NCBI RefSeq assembly: GCF_025821625.1
Contig: NZ_JACKSH010000024.1
Span: 1 to 42,205 of the forward strand
DNA: 42,205 nucleotides
Source of the DNA: Mycolicibacterium pyrenivorans
Lineage (GTDB): Bacteria > Actinomycetota > Actinomycetes > Mycobacteriales > Mycobacteriaceae
Direction: 5' to 3'
Of this stretch, positions 32,600 to 42,118 are shown piece after piece; within the stretch, counting starts at the first letter, position 1, and each line of letters opens with the position of its first letter. The notes beneath the pieces are model-generated. The model did not search any database, was not told the DNA's origin, and was given only the letters and a program-made list of their open reading frames with translations. The translations under genes were made by a program, and so were the position numbers.

Positions 32600-34885
32600 C
32601 TAACCGCCGCGCGCCACGACACCCGCGCCGAGTTGCGAGATCGGCACCGGACATCCGAAGAGATGCCCCTGTGCCAGCCGGCAGCCGGCGTTGTACACCG
32701 TCTCCGCCTGCGCGGCGGACTCGACGCCCTCGGCGATCACCTGGAGGCCCAATGCGTCGCACAGTCCGACCACCGAGCGGTACAGCGCCAGATCGCGATC
32801 AGAGTCCGCGCCCACCACCAGGCTGCGATCCACCTTGACGATCTGGACGGGCAGTCCGTGCAGATACGTCAGCGAGTTGTACCCGGCCCCGAAATCGTCC
32901 AGCGCGACCTTGACCCCGAGCGCGTTGAGCCGTTTGATCTGGGCCGCGGGGTCGGCGAGGTCCACGATGGGCACCGTCTCGGTGATCTCCATGACGAGTC
33001 TGCCCGTGGGGATTCGATGACGCGCCAGCGCGTCGCGGACGTCGCGCTCGAAACCGGGGTTTCCCAGCCGCGCCGCGCCGACGTTGACGTGGATGTCGAC
33101 GTCCAGACCCGCCTCCCGCACCTCGCGACATGCAAGCTCTAGCACCAGCGCATCGAGGTCGGCACCCAGGCCGGCGGCTTCTGCCACTGCGACGAACGTC
33201 TCCGGGGCGATCTCGATGCCGTTCGGCGCGGTCCATCGGGCCAGGGCCTCGACCGCTACCGGTGTCCCCTCCGGAAGCCGCACCACGACCTGGTAGACGA
33301 GCCGGAAGCCGGCCGGTGCGCGGCCATCGGCCAGGCGCAGCGCAGTCGGGAAGTCGATCTGCACCCCGGAAGCCGGTTGATAGACCACCGCGGTGTCCTT
33401 GCCGAGCCGTTTTCCGGCATACATCGAGATGTCCGCCTGCCTGAGCAGGTCGTCCGACGTCTGCAGGGTGCCGTCGGACTCTGGCGTGACCAGACCTATG
33501 CTGGCCCGCACCCGCACCGAGGAGCCATGAACCGCGAACGGGTCGCGCAGGGCCACCCGAAGACGGTCCGCCACGACGTCCAACTGGTCAACGTCACCGT
33601 TGATCAAGATCGCGAACTCGTCTCCGCCGATGCGGGCCAGGGTGTCGGTGTCGGCCACACACCCCTTGAGTCGTTCCCCCACTGCGCAGAGCAATTCGTC
33701 GCCCGCCGCGTGGCCGAAGCGGTCATTCACCTCCTTGAAGTCGTCGAGATCGACGAAGATCAACACGAAGTGGCCACGACGTACCGCCTGGTCCAGGCGC
33801 TGGGCGAACAGCAGCCGGTTGGGCAACCCGGTCAGCGCGTCATGGTGCACCTGGTATCCGAGTCGCCGCTGCGCCCGGTACAGCCGCTCGGTCAACAGGT
33901 GCTGAGCCCGCATCGCCACGACCTGGCGGACGGTCATCAGCAGCACCATGAGCACGGTGGCGGCGACGACGAACGCGTTCAACGGCTGCCCGATCAACAC
34001 GTGGAACGCGAACATGACGGCGATCCCGAGAAACCCGACATACGGCAGAACCAGCTGCGCCCAGTCGATGCCGGCTCTGTGGCCGTCGTCCGCGTCCTCC
34101 TGCGGCGGCGGAGGTTCGAGCATCGCATAGGCGATCAGCAACGGACCGACGACGAATCCGATGCCGCCCCACAATTCACCGCCATCCACTCCCACGGAAA
34201 TGAAGTAGGCGATGATGCGGTCGGACGCGGCCATGATCACAAGACCGCCGGCCAGGAAGAAATAGTTCGCCCGTGACGGGCTGCGCGGGTCGTAGATCAT
34301 CGCGATCACCACGGCCGCGGCCACGAGCAGCAGTTCTGCGAGGGCGAACGCCATCTCGACATCGGGGTTGCCCGACCGGGGTAACGACGCGGTCGACCGG
34401 GTGCCGAATCCACCCATGGCCGCCAGGATCAGGAACGATATGCCCGCGACCACCCCGTCGAGCACATTGGTGACCAGCGAATGCCGCAGCGTGCCGGCCC
34501 GGCGTCCGGTGACACCACCGCCGGCATGCACCAGCAGGATCACCGCGGGCAGCGCGAACACGGGCAACAGGAGGTAGAGAACCACCCCGGCAGCCGATGC
34601 GACCCCACCGTCCGCCCGACCGCTGCCCGCCCACCACAGCATCTGCCCGATCAGCCAGCACACCATCGCCGACACGTAAAGCAGCCGCCACCAACGCGAC
34701 GCGCCGCGCACCCGCCGGGCGACGACGAGGCCGCAGATCACGGCTCCCATCCCGGTGCTCAGCTGGAGTATCGCTTCTCCGCGCACGGCCGCCTGGTGAC
34801 CCCAGAGAGCCAGCGCGTTGATCACCGCGAGCACGGTGACGAGCACGAACAGCGTCAGGCGCGGTCGGTTGCCGATGGCTGCCAC
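32600..34885 (-). CDS. Membrane GGDEF-EAL protein (c-di-GMP synthase/phosphodiesterase)
   Basis: A 761-residue protein. The first about 320 residues contain some nine to ten hydrophobic helices, a MASE-like membrane sensor. A GGDEF domain follows, with the signature RIGGDEFAIL at about 417-426, intact for diguanylate cyclase activity; the product-inhibition RxxD site has Ala in place of Arg (ADTD). An EAL domain completes the protein: EALARW (about 544), MEITETV, LDDFGAGYNS, KVDRSL and IAEGVES, all the metal and catalytic positions being present. Both activities are thus possible. Start GTG with AAGGAGG just before it. In M. tuberculosis the neighbouring genes lack such a gene between the Rv3099c-like gene and smpB, as far as I recall. 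Confidence 0.88.
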   Translation of the reverse strand: MAAIGNRPRLTLFVLVTVLAVINALALWGHQAAVRGEAILQLSTGMGAVICGLVVARRVRGASRWWRLLYVSAMVCWLIGQMLWWAGSGRADGGVASAAGVVLYLLLPVFALPAVILLVHAGGGVTGRRAGTLRHSLVTNVLDGVVAGISFLILAAMGGFGTRSTASLPRSGNPDVEMAFALAELLLVAAAVVIAMIYDPRSPSRANYFFLAGGLVIMAASDRIIAYFISVGVDGGELWGGIGFVVGPLLIAYAMLEPPPPQEDADDGHRAGIDWAQLVLPYVGFLGIAVMFAFHVLIGQPLNAFVVAATVLMVLLMTVRQVVAMRAQHLLTERLYRAQRRLGYQVHHDALTGLPNRLLFAQRLDQAVRRGHFVLIFVDLDDFKEVNDRFGHAAGDELLCAVGERLKGCVADTDTLARIGGDEFAILINGDVDQLDVVADRLRVALRDPFAVHGSSVRVRASIGLVTPESDGTLQTSDDLLRQADISMYAGKRLGKDTAVVYQPASGVQIDFPTALRLADGRAPAGFRLVYQVVVRLPEGTPVAVEALARWTAPNGIEIAPETFVAVAEAAGLGADLDALVLELACREVREAGLDVDIHVNVGAARLGNPGFERDVRDALARHRIPTGRLVMEITETVPIVDLADPAAQIKRLNALGVKVALDDFGAGYNSLTYLHGLPVQIVKVDRSLVVGADSDRDLALYRSVVGLCDALGLQVIAEGVESAAQAETVYNAGCRLAQGHLFGCPVPISQLGAGVVARGG

Positions 34886-34943
34886 CAGCCTCCTTCCCCC
34901 CGCGACCGGCCGCTGCCCGGCCGTAACGTTAGGGAGACGGTAA

Positions 34944-35801
34944 CTAACCGCCGGCGATCATTCCGACAGATGCCAGTGCCAGCACGATGCCGGCCGCCTG
35001 CCACCGCGTCACCCGCTCGCGAAGCACCACGATCGCCAGCAGCACCGTGGCCGCTGGATAAAGCGCGATCAGAACACCGGCCAGCGACAACATCGACGAT
35101 TGCAGCGCCAGCAAGGTTGCGACGTTGGCGACGGTGTCGAGCACCCCGGCCAGCACCGCCAGCCTCAGGGGCACACCCCGCTCGAGAACGAGGTTGGCGG
35201 TGACCGCCGCGGCCAACAGCACAATCGACACGGCCGCCAACCGTCCGAACACCAGGGGCCACAACTCGGCCTCGTGCGGCACCTGGTCGAGGAGCACGAA
35301 GTTCATCCCGAACGCGACGCCGGACCCGACCGTCAGCCAGGCCACCCTCGCCGTGAACTTGTGGGGTCGGGCGTCATCCTCGTCGGTGCTGGATTCTCTT
35401 CGCGCAAGCGGCTCATCGGTCGCTTCCCGGCTCACGAGCACCACCGCCGCGAGCGCGAGCACCACGCCGACGAGCGCGACCGGCCCGGGCCGCTCCCCCA
35501 GCGCCAATCCGGCCGCGACCGGGATCCCGGCGACCAGGATCGCCGTCAGCGGCGACACGACCGAGATCGGTCCCGACCCCAGCGCGGCGTAGAACCACCA
35601 CACACCGAATGCCTGGGCGATGCCCGACAGCAGTCCCCACACGACCGCAGCGGTGCTGAGCTCGCCGCCGAACGGCATCGCAACGACGATCAGAAGGAGC
35701 AGCGCCACCGGGTAGGAGACGAGCACCACCCGCAGCGCAGCGATCCGGCGCGACGCGATGCCACCGACGAAGTCGCTGATGCCGTAACCCAAAGCCGCCA
35801 T
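34944..35801 (-). CDS. EamA-family transporter
   Basis: A 285-residue membrane protein with two EamA repeats, about ten helices. Repeat 1 ends near residue 125 (VALVGVVLALAAVVLVS) and a charged cytosolic linker (REATDEPLARRESSTDEDDARPHKF) separates it from repeat 2 (about 150-285, ending IVLALASVGMIAGG). Family members transport small metabolites. The first helix seems short at its N-terminus: reading ahead of the ATG would add LLTGILTAL, but no normal start codon exists there (only CTG or ATT), and those bases overlap the smpB end. The stop lies 58 bases before the GGDEF-EAL start, on the same strand. Unlike the coupled EamA gene at 8541-9464, this one has no enzyme partner. Confidence 0.82.
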   Translation of the reverse strand: MAALGYGISDFVGGIASRRIAALRVVLVSYPVALLLLIVVAMPFGGELSTAAVVWGLLSGIAQAFGVWWFYAALGSGPISVVSPLTAILVAGIPVAAGLALGERPGPVALVGVVLALAAVVLVSREATDEPLARRESSTDEDDARPHKFTARVAWLTVGSGVAFGMNFVLLDQVPHEAELWPLVFGRLAAVSIVLLAAAVTANLVLERGVPLRLAVLAGVLDTVANVATLLALQSSMLSLAGVLIALYPAATVLLAIVVLRERVTRWQAAGIVLALASVGMIAGG

Positions 35802-35821
35802 CAGCGCAGTGAGAATGCCGG

Positions 35822-36319
35822 TCAGGAGGTCATGCCCTTGACGCGGCGACCCATCTCGCGGGTGACCTCACGCTCGGCGTCGCGACGCGCCAGGTCCTGC
35901 CGCTTGTCGTGGGCCTGCTTGCCGCGGGCCAGCGCCAACTCCACCTTGACCCGGCCCCCGGTGAAGTACAGCGACAACGGGACCAGGGTCAGGTTGCCGT
36001 CGCGGACCTTGCCCACCAGGTTGTCGATCTCGCGCCGGTGCAGCAGCAGCTTGCGGTTTCGTCGCGGGGCGTGGTTGGTCCAGCTGCCGTGGTGATACTC
36101 GGGGATGTGCAGGTTGCGCAGCCAGATCTCGCCGTCGTCGATGGTGGCGAACGCATCGGCCAACGATGCCTGTCCGTCCCGCAGGCTCTTGACCTCGGTG
36201 CCCATCAGCGCGACGCCGGCCTCGAAGGTCTCAAGAATCGAATAGTTGTGCCGCGCTCTGCGGTTGGTCGCCACAACCTGGTTGTTGCGGTCCTTGGTGG
36301 CCTTGGCCTTCTTCGCCAC
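35822..36319 (-). CDS. smpB: SsrA-binding protein SmpB
   Basis: A 165-residue SmpB, the tmRNA partner that brings tmRNA to stalled ribosomes. Family segments are clear: [55 protein letters not shown] and [31 protein letters not shown]. The basic C-terminal tail (RREAEREV-like, ending [10 protein letters not shown]) is the part that enters the mRNA channel. Start GTG at 36319, two bases after the ftsX stop, with AGG upstream; the open frame continues further only because it runs opposite ftsX. It is co-transcribed with ftsE and ftsX, and its RNA partner gene lies 4.2 kb downstream on the same strand. Confidence 0.96.
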   Translation of the reverse strand: MAKKAKATKDRNNQVVATNRRARHNYSILETFEAGVALMGTEVKSLRDGQASLADAFATIDDGEIWLRNLHIPEYHHGSWTNHAPRRNRKLLLHRREIDNLVGKVRDGNLTLVPLSLYFTGGRVKVELALARGKQAHDKRQDLARRDAEREVTREMGRRVKGMTS

Positions 36320-36321
36320 AG

Positions 36322-37215
36322 CTACCTGCGCACGTACAGGCGCAACGTGACATACGACGTGACACCGGCCATCACCACACCCACGAAGAGCAGGATGGGA
36401 GCGATGTAGAGGATGTCGGCGTAGTCGATGCGTGCGATCAGGTTGGCTTGATAGAACTGGTCGAGGGCGTTCTCCAGGAACAGCGCCCGCACCGCTATCA
36501 GACCCGCGATGGAGATCAGGACGCCGATCAGCGACGCGAGCATCGCCTCGACCAGGAACGGCAACTGGGTGTACCAGCGGCTCGCGCCCACCAGCCGCAT
36601 GATCCCTATCTCGGTCCGTCGGGTGTACGCGGCGACTTGAACCATGTTGGCGATCAACAACACCGCGCCGATCGCCTGTACCAGCGCCACCGCGAACGCG
36701 GCATTGGACAACCCGTCGAGCACCGCGAACAGCCGGTCGATCAGGTCCTTCTGGTTCAGCACGTTGAGCACCCCGGGCTGGCCGACCATGGCCTCGTCGA
36801 AGTCCGTGTGTTGTTCGGGGTCGTTGAGCTTGACGACGAACGACGCCGGGAACGCGTCCTTGCCCGCGACGTCCTTGTATTGCGGGAACTTGCGGATCGC
36901 GTCGTCGTAGGCCTCGGTCTGGTTCAGGAACCGCACGGATCGCACGTCGTCGCGCGCCTCGATCTGCGACCGCAGCGCCTTGCACGGGTCGGCGTCGCAG
37001 TTCGGGTCGTTGGCCGAGACGTCGTTGGTGAGGAAGACCTGGCTCTCCACCCGGTCGAGGTAGATGTCGCGCGACTGGTCGGCCAGGCGCACCACCAGCA
37101 GGCCGCCGCCGAACAGACCGATGGAGATCGCGGTGGTGAGGATCATCGCGACCGTCATGGTCACGTTGCGGCGAAGCCCCGTCAGGACTTCGTTGATGAG
37201 AAATCCGAAGCGCAC
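36322..37215 (-). CDS. ftsX: Cell-division ABC permease FtsX
   Basis: A 297-residue FtsX. A first membrane helix ([25 protein letters not shown]) is followed by an extracellular loop of about 120 residues that contains the cysteines in [12 protein letters not shown] and would contact a peptidoglycan hydrolase. Three C-terminal helices follow ([73 protein letters not shown]). With FtsE it forms the divisome complex that activates cell-wall hydrolases (RipC in mycobacteria). It starts one base after the ftsE stop and ends two bases before smpB. Confidence 0.96.
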   Translation of the reverse strand: MRFGFLINEVLTGLRRNVTMTVAMILTTAISIGLFGGGLLVVRLADQSRDIYLDRVESQVFLTNDVSANDPNCDADPCKALRSQIEARDDVRSVRFLNQTEAYDDAIRKFPQYKDVAGKDAFPASFVVKLNDPEQHTDFDEAMVGQPGVLNVLNQKDLIDRLFAVLDGLSNAAFAVALVQAIGAVLLIANMVQVAAYTRRTEIGIMRLVGASRWYTQLPFLVEAMLASLIGVLISIAGLIAVRALFLENALDQFYQANLIARIDYADILYIAPILLFVGVVMAGVTSYVTLRLYVRR

Positions 37216-37905
37216 TTAGCGATCCATTCCGTAGACGCCGCGCTGTTCGTCGCGAATCAGCCGGCCGAGTTCGAGTTCGACGACACGCTGGCGCATCGAG
37301 TCGACGATGTGGTGATCGTGGGTGGCCATCAGCACCGTCGTGCCCGTGCGGTTGATCCGCTCGAGCAGGTCCATGATGTCCTTGCTGGTCTCGGGGTCGA
37401 GGTTGCCCGTCGGCTCGTCGGCCAACAGGACCAGCGGACGGTTGACGAAGGCGCGGGCGATCGCGACGCGCTGCTGCTCACCTCCCGACAGTTCGGCGGG
37501 CAGGCGGTTGGCCTTGCCCGACAACCCCACCATCTCCAGCACATCGGGAACCACCCGGTTGATCACGTCACCGCGCTTGCCGATCACCTCGAGCGCGAAG
37601 GCCACGTTCTCGAACACCGTCTTCTGCTGCAACAGCCGGAAGTCCTGGAAGACGCAGCCCATGACCTGTCGCAGAGCGGGGATGTGGCGGCCGGACAGCT
37701 TGTTGACATGGAACTTCGACACCCGGATGTCGCCTGACGTGGGCTGCTCCTCGGCGAGTAGCAGCCGCATGAACGTGGACTTACCCGACCCGGACGGACC
37801 GATGAGGAAGACGAACTCACCCTTGTCGATCTTGACCGAGACGTTGTCGAGCGCTGGACGTGCCGACGACTTGTACTGCTTTGACACATGGTCCAGGGTG
37901 ATCAT
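37216..37905 (-). CDS. ftsE: Cell-division ATP-binding protein FtsE
   Basis: A 229-residue ABC ATPase with Walker [10 protein letters not shown], the signature [14 protein letters not shown], Walker [12 protein letters not shown] and the switch His in [10 protein letters not shown]. It powers FtsX at the septum. Two start choices exist: ATG at 37905, which gives [14 protein letters not shown] and the length I recall for the M. tuberculosis protein, and GTG at 37908. A -10-like TACACT at 37917-37922 ends 8 bases before the GTG, so the transcript may be leaderless or nearly so. No Shine-Dalgarno is present. It is the first gene of ftsE-ftsX-smpB. Confidence 0.96.
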   Translation of the reverse strand: MITLDHVSKQYKSSARPALDNVSVKIDKGEFVFLIGPSGSGKSTFMRLLLAEEQPTSGDIRVSKFHVNKLSGRHIPALRQVMGCVFQDFRLLQQKTVFENVAFALEVIGKRGDVINRVVPDVLEMVGLSGKANRLPAELSGGEQQRVAIARAFVNRPLVLLADEPTGNLDPETSKDIMDLLERINRTGTTVLMATHDHHIVDSMRQRVVELELGRLIRDEQRGVYGMDR

Positions 37906-37916
37906 CACGGCACGCC

Positions 37917-37922
37917 AGTGTA
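37917..37922 (-). promoter_or_regulatory. -10 hexamer ahead of ftsE
   Basis: TACACT on the minus strand, 8 bases ahead of the GTG at 37908, in the 44-base space after the Thr/Pro-rich gene. It gives ftsE-ftsX-smpB its own promoter inside the same-strand run of genes. Confidence 0.45.
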
Positions 37923-37949
37923 GCGGGACGACATCGGGCTACCCCCGCG

Positions 37950-38465
37950 CTACTGCGGCGGCAGCGTGGTCGGCGGCACCGGCACCGTCGGTGTGGGGTT
38001 TTCACCGATGACCGGCGGCGCCTGGGTGAACGTCTGCGGACTCAGCGGACCAGGCCCGTCCGGGTCGATCACCGTCGTGGTGGGACCGGGCGGACCGGTA
38101 GGGCTCGTCGTGTCGCCCGGCGACGTCGGTGTCGTCGGACTGGTGGTCGTCGGCTCGGTGGTGGTGGTCGTCGGCTCGGTGGTGGTGGGCGTTGTTGTGG
38201 TGGTGGGCGTGCTCCTCGGCTCCTGCACCTGTGTCCGGGGTACCCAGGTGTAGTCCGGATCCGGCACGAAGCCGGGCGGCACCACCGCGGATGCCGGCGC
38301 CTCCGGCGCACGCACCGGCGGCTCATAGACCTGATACAGCCAGAACAGGGCGATGAAGGCGACGAGGAGGCCCGCCGTCGACGTGCGGATCCGCCCGCCC
38401 GGCAGGTAGCGGGGCCACCCCCGGTCTTCTCGCCGCCAACCGCGCAGCCGCTCACGGATGTTCAC
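37950..38465 (-). CDS. Single-pass membrane protein with Thr/Pro-rich tail (Rv3103c-like)
   Basis: A 171-residue protein: a basic cytosolic N-terminus ([17 protein letters not shown]), one membrane helix (TAGLLVAFIALFWLYQVY, about 30-47), then an extracellular tail. The tail includes a short conserved-looking part (VVPPGFVPDPDYTWVPRTQVQE) and a low-complexity stretch of Thr, Pro and Glu repeats (about 85-120; units of the TTTEP type). M. tuberculosis has a proline-rich membrane protein at this position (Rv3103c), by recollection. The ATG overlaps the mscS stop (ATGA), so it is translationally coupled to the channel gene and may be an accessory subunit. No enzymatic motif is present. Confidence 0.8.
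   Translation of the reverse strand: MNIRERLRGWRREDRGWPRYLPGGRIRTSTAGLLVAFIALFWLYQVYEPPVRAPEAPASAVVPPGFVPDPDYTWVPRTQVQEPRSTPTTTTTPTTTEPTTTTTEPTTTSPTTPTSPGDTTSPTGPPGPTTTVIDPDGPGPLSPQTFTQAPPVIGENPTPTVPVPPTTLPPQ
38190..38215 (-). repeat. Threonine/proline codon repeat inside the Rv3103c-like gene
   Basis: A run of ACC, ACA, CCC and GAG codons (plus-strand look: GGTGGTGGTCGTCGG-type units, roughly 38120-38215) encodes TTT-EP repeats. It is a low-complexity, slippage-prone tract whose length probably varies between strains. Confidence 0.55.
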
Positions 38466-39424
38466 TGCTTCTGCTCCGCCCGGCTCTGAGACGGCTCGGC
38501 CTGGCCGGCGATGGTGTCCACCGTCGGGGTGTGGTCCTTGGTGGCGATGCCCGCGCGGTTGAGCGCCGCGATGATGCGGATACGGAGCCGGCGACCGACT
38601 TCGAACTGCTTGCCCGGCAGTGTCCGGGCCACCATCCGCAGGTTGACGATGTCGAGTTCGATGCTCTCCACGCCCATCAGCTGTGGGGTGTCGAGCAGCA
38701 ACGCACGCAGCCCGTCATCCTCCATCGCGTTCTCGCCGACCGCGTGCAGCAGGTCGTTGACGCGGTTGAGGTCGGCGGTGGTGGGCACCGGGATGTCGAC
38801 GACGGCGCGCGCCCAGTCCTTGGACATGTTCAGCGAGCGGACGATGTTGCCGTTCGGGACGGTCCACACCTCGCCCTCGCTGGTACGCAGTTTGGTCACC
38901 CGCAGCGTGACCTCCTCGACGGTGCCCTCGGCCTCGTTGGGCGCGCCGAGCATGTTCACCTGCACCAGGTCGCCGAAACCGTACTGGCGTTCGGTGATGA
39001 TGAAGAACCCGGCCAGCAGATCCTGGACGAGCTTCTGGGCGCCGAAACCGAGCGCCGCACCGAGCACCGCCGCGGGTGCCACCAGAGAGCCCACCGGAAC
39101 GTTGATCACGTCGGTGATCTCGACCGCGACGACGACGAACAGAATCGCGATCGAAACCCACGAGATCACCGACGCCACCGCCTGGCGGTGCTTGGCGCTC
39201 TCGGAGCGCACCAGCTGGTCGCTCTCCTGGTACTCGGCATCGATCCGGCGTGTCACCCGCCGCGCGATCCAGCTGATGAACCTGGCGGCCAGCAGCGCGC
39301 CGATGACCAGCAGGGCGATCCGCAATCCCTGCGTCAACAGCCACGCGCCTATGTCGCCGTGCCAGAAACTGTTCCAGCCCTCGGCGAAATCGATCGCTTG
39401 ATACGTACTGGTACTAGTCGTCAT
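38462..39424 (-). CDS. MscS-family mechanosensitive channel (Rv3104c-like)
   Basis: A 320-residue small-conductance mechanosensitive channel. Three N-terminal membrane helices are visible (about 28-48, 90-108, and the pore helix [28 protein letters not shown] at about 114-141, Gly/Ala-rich as in MscS TM3). The MscS beta domain follows ([52 protein letters not shown]) and then the alpha/beta C-terminus. It releases solutes on osmotic down-shock. Its stop overlaps the start of the Rv3103c-like gene, and its ATG lies inside the end of prfB (11-base overlap), so it is read from the prfB transcript. Confidence 0.9.
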   Translation of the reverse strand: MTTSTSTYQAIDFAEGWNSFWHGDIGAWLLTQGLRIALLVIGALLAARFISWIARRVTRRIDAEYQESDQLVRSESAKHRQAVASVISWVSIAILFVVVAVEITDVINVPVGSLVAPAAVLGAALGFGAQKLVQDLLAGFFIITERQYGFGDLVQVNMLGAPNEAEGTVEEVTLRVTKLRTSEGEVWTVPNGNIVRSLNMSKDWARAVVDIPVPTTADLNRVNDLLHAVGENAMEDDGLRALLLDTPQLMGVESIELDIVNLRMVARTLPGKQFEVGRRLRIRIIAALNRAGIATKDHTPTVDTIAGQAEPSQSRAEQKQ

Positions 39425-40520
39425 CTTTTCTGTTGCGCCACCGGATACCGGCTTCCAGGAAGCCGTCGATGTCGCCGTCCAGCACGGCGGCTGGATTGCC
39501 GACCTCGTATTCGGTGCGCAGATCCTTCACCATCTGGTAGGGATGCAACACGTAGGACCGCATCTGGTTTCCCCAGGAGCTACCGCCGTCACCCTTGAGG
39601 GCGTCCATCTCGGCTCGCTCTTCTAAGCGCTTGCGTTCCAATAACTTTGCCTGAAGCACGCGCATCGCCGAAACTTTGTTCTGCAACTGCGACTTCTCGT
39701 TCTGGCAAGTGACGACGATACCGGTCGGGATGTGGGTGAGTCGAACCGCCGAGTCGGTCGTGTTGACCGACTGACCGCCGGGCCCGCTGGACCGGTAGAC
39801 GTCCACACGGACGTCGCCCTCGGGAATGTCGATGTGGTCGGTGGTTTCGGTGACGGGCAGCACCTCGACTTCGGCGAACGATGTCTGACGGCGACCCTGG
39901 TTGTCGAACGGGCTGATCCGCACCAGCCGGTGGGTGCCCTGCTCAACCGACAGCGTGCCGTACGCGAACGGTGCGTGCACCGCGAAGGTGGCGCTCTTGA
40001 TGCCCGCCTCTTCGGCGTAGGAGGTGTCGAACACCTCGACCGGATACTTGTGTTGCTCGGCCCAGCGGATGTACATCCGCATCAACATCTCGGCCCAGTC
40101 GGCGGCGTCCACTCCCCCCGCTCCGGACCGGATGTTGACCAGCGCTTCCCGCTCGTCGTACTCGCCGGAGAGCAGGGTGCGGACCTCCATGGCCGCGATG
40201 TCCTCGCGCAGCTGTTTGAGTTCGGCGTCGGCCTCGGCGAGTTCGTCCGGGCCGCCCTCCTCCGCGGCGAGCTCGTAGAGGACGGGCAGATCGTCGAGGC
40301 GCCCGCGCAGCTCCTCGACGCGGCGCAACTCACCCTGGGCGTGCGACAGCTCGCTGGTGACTTTCTGGGCGCGCGACTGGTCGTCCCAGAGGTTCGGGTC
40401 GGAGGCGTCCTGCTCGAGCTTCTCGATCCGACCGCGAAGCGCCTCGACGTCGAGAACACGCTCCACGGTGGTGAGCGTGGCGTCGAGGGTGGCGATATCG
40501 GATTGACGGTCAGGATCCAC
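39414..40520 (-). CDS. prfB: Peptide chain release factor 2
   Basis: A 368-residue RF2. The stop-codon recognition segment SPF ([21 protein letters not shown]) marks RF2, which reads UGA and UAA; the catalytic GGQ motif is in [22 protein letters not shown] at about 245-265. The whole protein is in one uninterrupted frame: there is no in-frame UGA with a CUUUGA-type slippery site near codon 25, so expression is not controlled by the programmed +1 frameshift known from E. coli. Start GTG at 40520; TACCCT at 40529-40534 ends 8 bases before it and may be a -10. It is divergent from fprA and overlaps the mscS gene downstream. Confidence 0.96.
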   Translation of the reverse strand: MDPDRQSDIATLDATLTTVERVLDVEALRGRIEKLEQDASDPNLWDDQSRAQKVTSELSHAQGELRRVEELRGRLDDLPVLYELAAEEGGPDELAEADAELKQLREDIAAMEVRTLLSGEYDEREALVNIRSGAGGVDAADWAEMLMRMYIRWAEQHKYPVEVFDTSYAEEAGIKSATFAVHAPFAYGTLSVEQGTHRLVRISPFDNQGRRQTSFAEVEVLPVTETTDHIDIPEGDVRVDVYRSSGPGGQSVNTTDSAVRLTHIPTGIVVTCQNEKSQLQNKVSAMRVLQAKLLERKRLEERAEMDALKGDGGSSWGNQMRSYVLHPYQMVKDLRTEYEVGNPAAVLDGDIDGFLEAGIRWRNRKDDD

Positions 40521-40587
40521 GGGACTTCAGGGTACTCACCTTGCCGACCATCGCTCCCTTCGCCGCCGTCTGCTCTTCCCGTCCTCC

Positions 40588-40599
40588 TGCGAATTCGCA
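40588..40599. promoter_or_regulatory. 12-base palindrome in the prfB/fprA divergent region
   Basis: TGCGAATTCGCA is a perfect palindrome in the 212-base region between the two divergent genes. It does not match the mycobacterial LexA or KstR consensus. No other operator-like element was seen in 40521-40732, apart from the prfB -10 box. Confidence 0.25.
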
Positions 40600-40732
40600 A
40601 TTGTTTCCCCGCGACCCCCGCAGAATGCCGTGCCAGGCGTTCGACGCGATCTAGCATCGGGTTGCAACCTCGTCCGGCCGCCTCGCGACAGCCCCTTGCG
40701 CGCGACCGGGCAGCGACAGAAGGCAGCCCTAC

Positions 40733-42118
40733 ATGCCCGCAATGCGGCCGTATCACGTGGCCATCGTCGGCTCAGGACCCTCGGGGTACTTTGCCGCCGC
40801 TTCCTTGCTGAAGTTCGCCGACTCCGGTGATCGCGACGTCCGCGTCGACATGCTGGAGATGCTTCCGACCCCGTTCGGGTTGGTGCGCTCGGGCGTGGCG
40901 CCCGACCATCCGAAGATCAAGTCGATCAGCGCCCAGTTCGAGAAGACGGCGCTGGATCCGCGGTTCCGCTTCTTCGGCAACATCGTGGTCGGCGATGACG
41001 TACACCCGGCGGAGCTTGCCGAGCGCTACGACGCCGTCGTCTATGCGATCGGCGCGCAATCGGACCGGTCGCTGGGAATCCCCGGCGAGGACCTCCCGGG
41101 CAGCGTGGCCGCGGTGGACTTCGTCGGCTGGTACAACGCGCACCCCCACTTCGGGGAGATGGCACCCGACCTGACGGCCGGACGCGCAATCGTGATCGGC
41201 AACGGCAACGTCGCGCTCGACGTCGCACGCATCCTCGTCAGCGACCCCGATGTGCTGGCAGCCACCGACATCGCCGACCACGCGCTCGAGTCGCTGCACA
41301 CCCGCGGCGTGGAGGAGGTCGTGATCGTCGGCAGGCGGGGGCCGCTGCAGGCGCCGTTCACCACGCTGGAACTGCGTGAGCTCGGCGAGCTCGAAGCGCT
41401 CGGCGATGTTGACATCGTCGTGGACCCCGCCGACTTCGCCGACATCACTGACGAGGACCTCGAGGCGGCGGGCAAGACCGTGCGCAACAACATCAAGGTG
41501 TTGCGCAAGTACGCCGAACGCACGCCCACCGACGCGAAACGGCGCATCGTGTTCCGCTTCCGCACATCACCGATCGAGATCAAAGCCGGCGAGGGCACGC
41601 CGAAGAGGGTGGCGTCGATCGTGCTCGGCCGCAACGAACTGGTCAGCGACGCCGCTGGCAGGGTCTCGGCCAAGGACACCGGCGAGCGGGAGGAAGTCCC
41701 GGCGCAACTCGTGGTCCGAGCAGTCGGCTACCGCGGTCTGCCGACCCCGGGTCTGCCGTTCGACGAGCGCGCCGGCACCATCCCGCACGTCGACGGCCGG
41801 GTGGCAGATAGCCGCAACGAGTACGTGGCGGGCTGGATCAAGCGTGGCCCCAGCGGGGTGATCGGCACGAACAAGAAGGACTCCCAGGAGACGGTCGACA
41901 CGCTGCTCGCGGACCTGAGCGGCGCCGAACTCGCCGATTTCGGCGCCGACCATGCGGACCGGCTGGCGGAATGGCTGGTGGAGCGGCAGCCCAAGGTGGT
42001 CACCGACGACCACTGGAAGCTGATCGACGAACACGAACGCTCGGCGGGTGAAGGAGCGGGCCGACCGCGGGTGAAGCTGACGAGCGTCGCGGAACTGCTC
42101 CGGGTGGGGCACGGCTGA
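40733..42118 (+). CDS. fprA: Ferredoxin/flavodoxin-NADP+ reductase FprA (adrenodoxin-reductase type)
   Basis: A 461-residue FAD enzyme of the adrenodoxin-reductase family. The FAD dinucleotide motif AIVGSGPSGYFAAASLLK is at the N-terminus and the NADP motif VIGNGNVALDVARIL at about 154-168. Family segments include MLEMLPTPFGLVRSGVAPDHPKIK and the C-terminal GWIKRGPSGVIGTNKKDSQETV, which contacts FAD and NADP. It moves electrons between NADPH and ferredoxin, feeding cytochromes P450. The ATG at 40733 has AGAAGG 9 bases before it and is preferred; an ATG at 40742 would start MRPYHVAI, as in the M. tuberculosis protein I recall (456 residues). The stop codon lies inside the first copy of a tandem repeat. 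Confidence 0.95.
   Translation: MPAMRPYHVAIVGSGPSGYFAAASLLKFADSGDRDVRVDMLEMLPTPFGLVRSGVAPDHPKIKSISAQFEKTALDPRFRFFGNIVVGDDVHPAELAERYDAVVYAIGAQSDRSLGIPGEDLPGSVAAVDFVGWYNAHPHFGEMAPDLTAGRAIVIGNGNVALDVARILVSDPDVLAATDIADHALESLHTRGVEEVVIVGRRGPLQAPFTTLELRELGELEALGDVDIVVDPADFADITDEDLEAAGKTVRNNIKVLRKYAERTPTDAKRRIVFRFRTSPIEIKAGEGTPKRVASIVLGRNELVSDAAGRVSAKDTGEREEVPAQLVVRAVGYRGLPTPGLPFDERAGTIPHVDGRVADSRNEYVAGWIKRGPSGVIGTNKKDSQETVDTLLADLSGAELADFGADHADRLAEWLVERQPKVVTDDHWKLIDEHERSAGEGAGRPRVKLTSVAELLRVGHG

Noticed and set aside
31508..33142. 544-codon plus-strand frame starting in the tmRNA gene
   Set aside because: It is antisense to tmRNA, the MDMPI-type gene and the EAL domain, all well supported.
38060..38260. 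Repeated GGTGGTGGTCG-like units considered as a CRISPR or intergenic satellite
   Set aside because: They are codon repeats encoding Thr/Pro inside one open frame, without spacers or regular period.
40440..40520. Programmed +1 frameshift in prfB
   Set aside because: The reading frame is open from the GTG through the family domains, with no in-frame UGA near codon 25.
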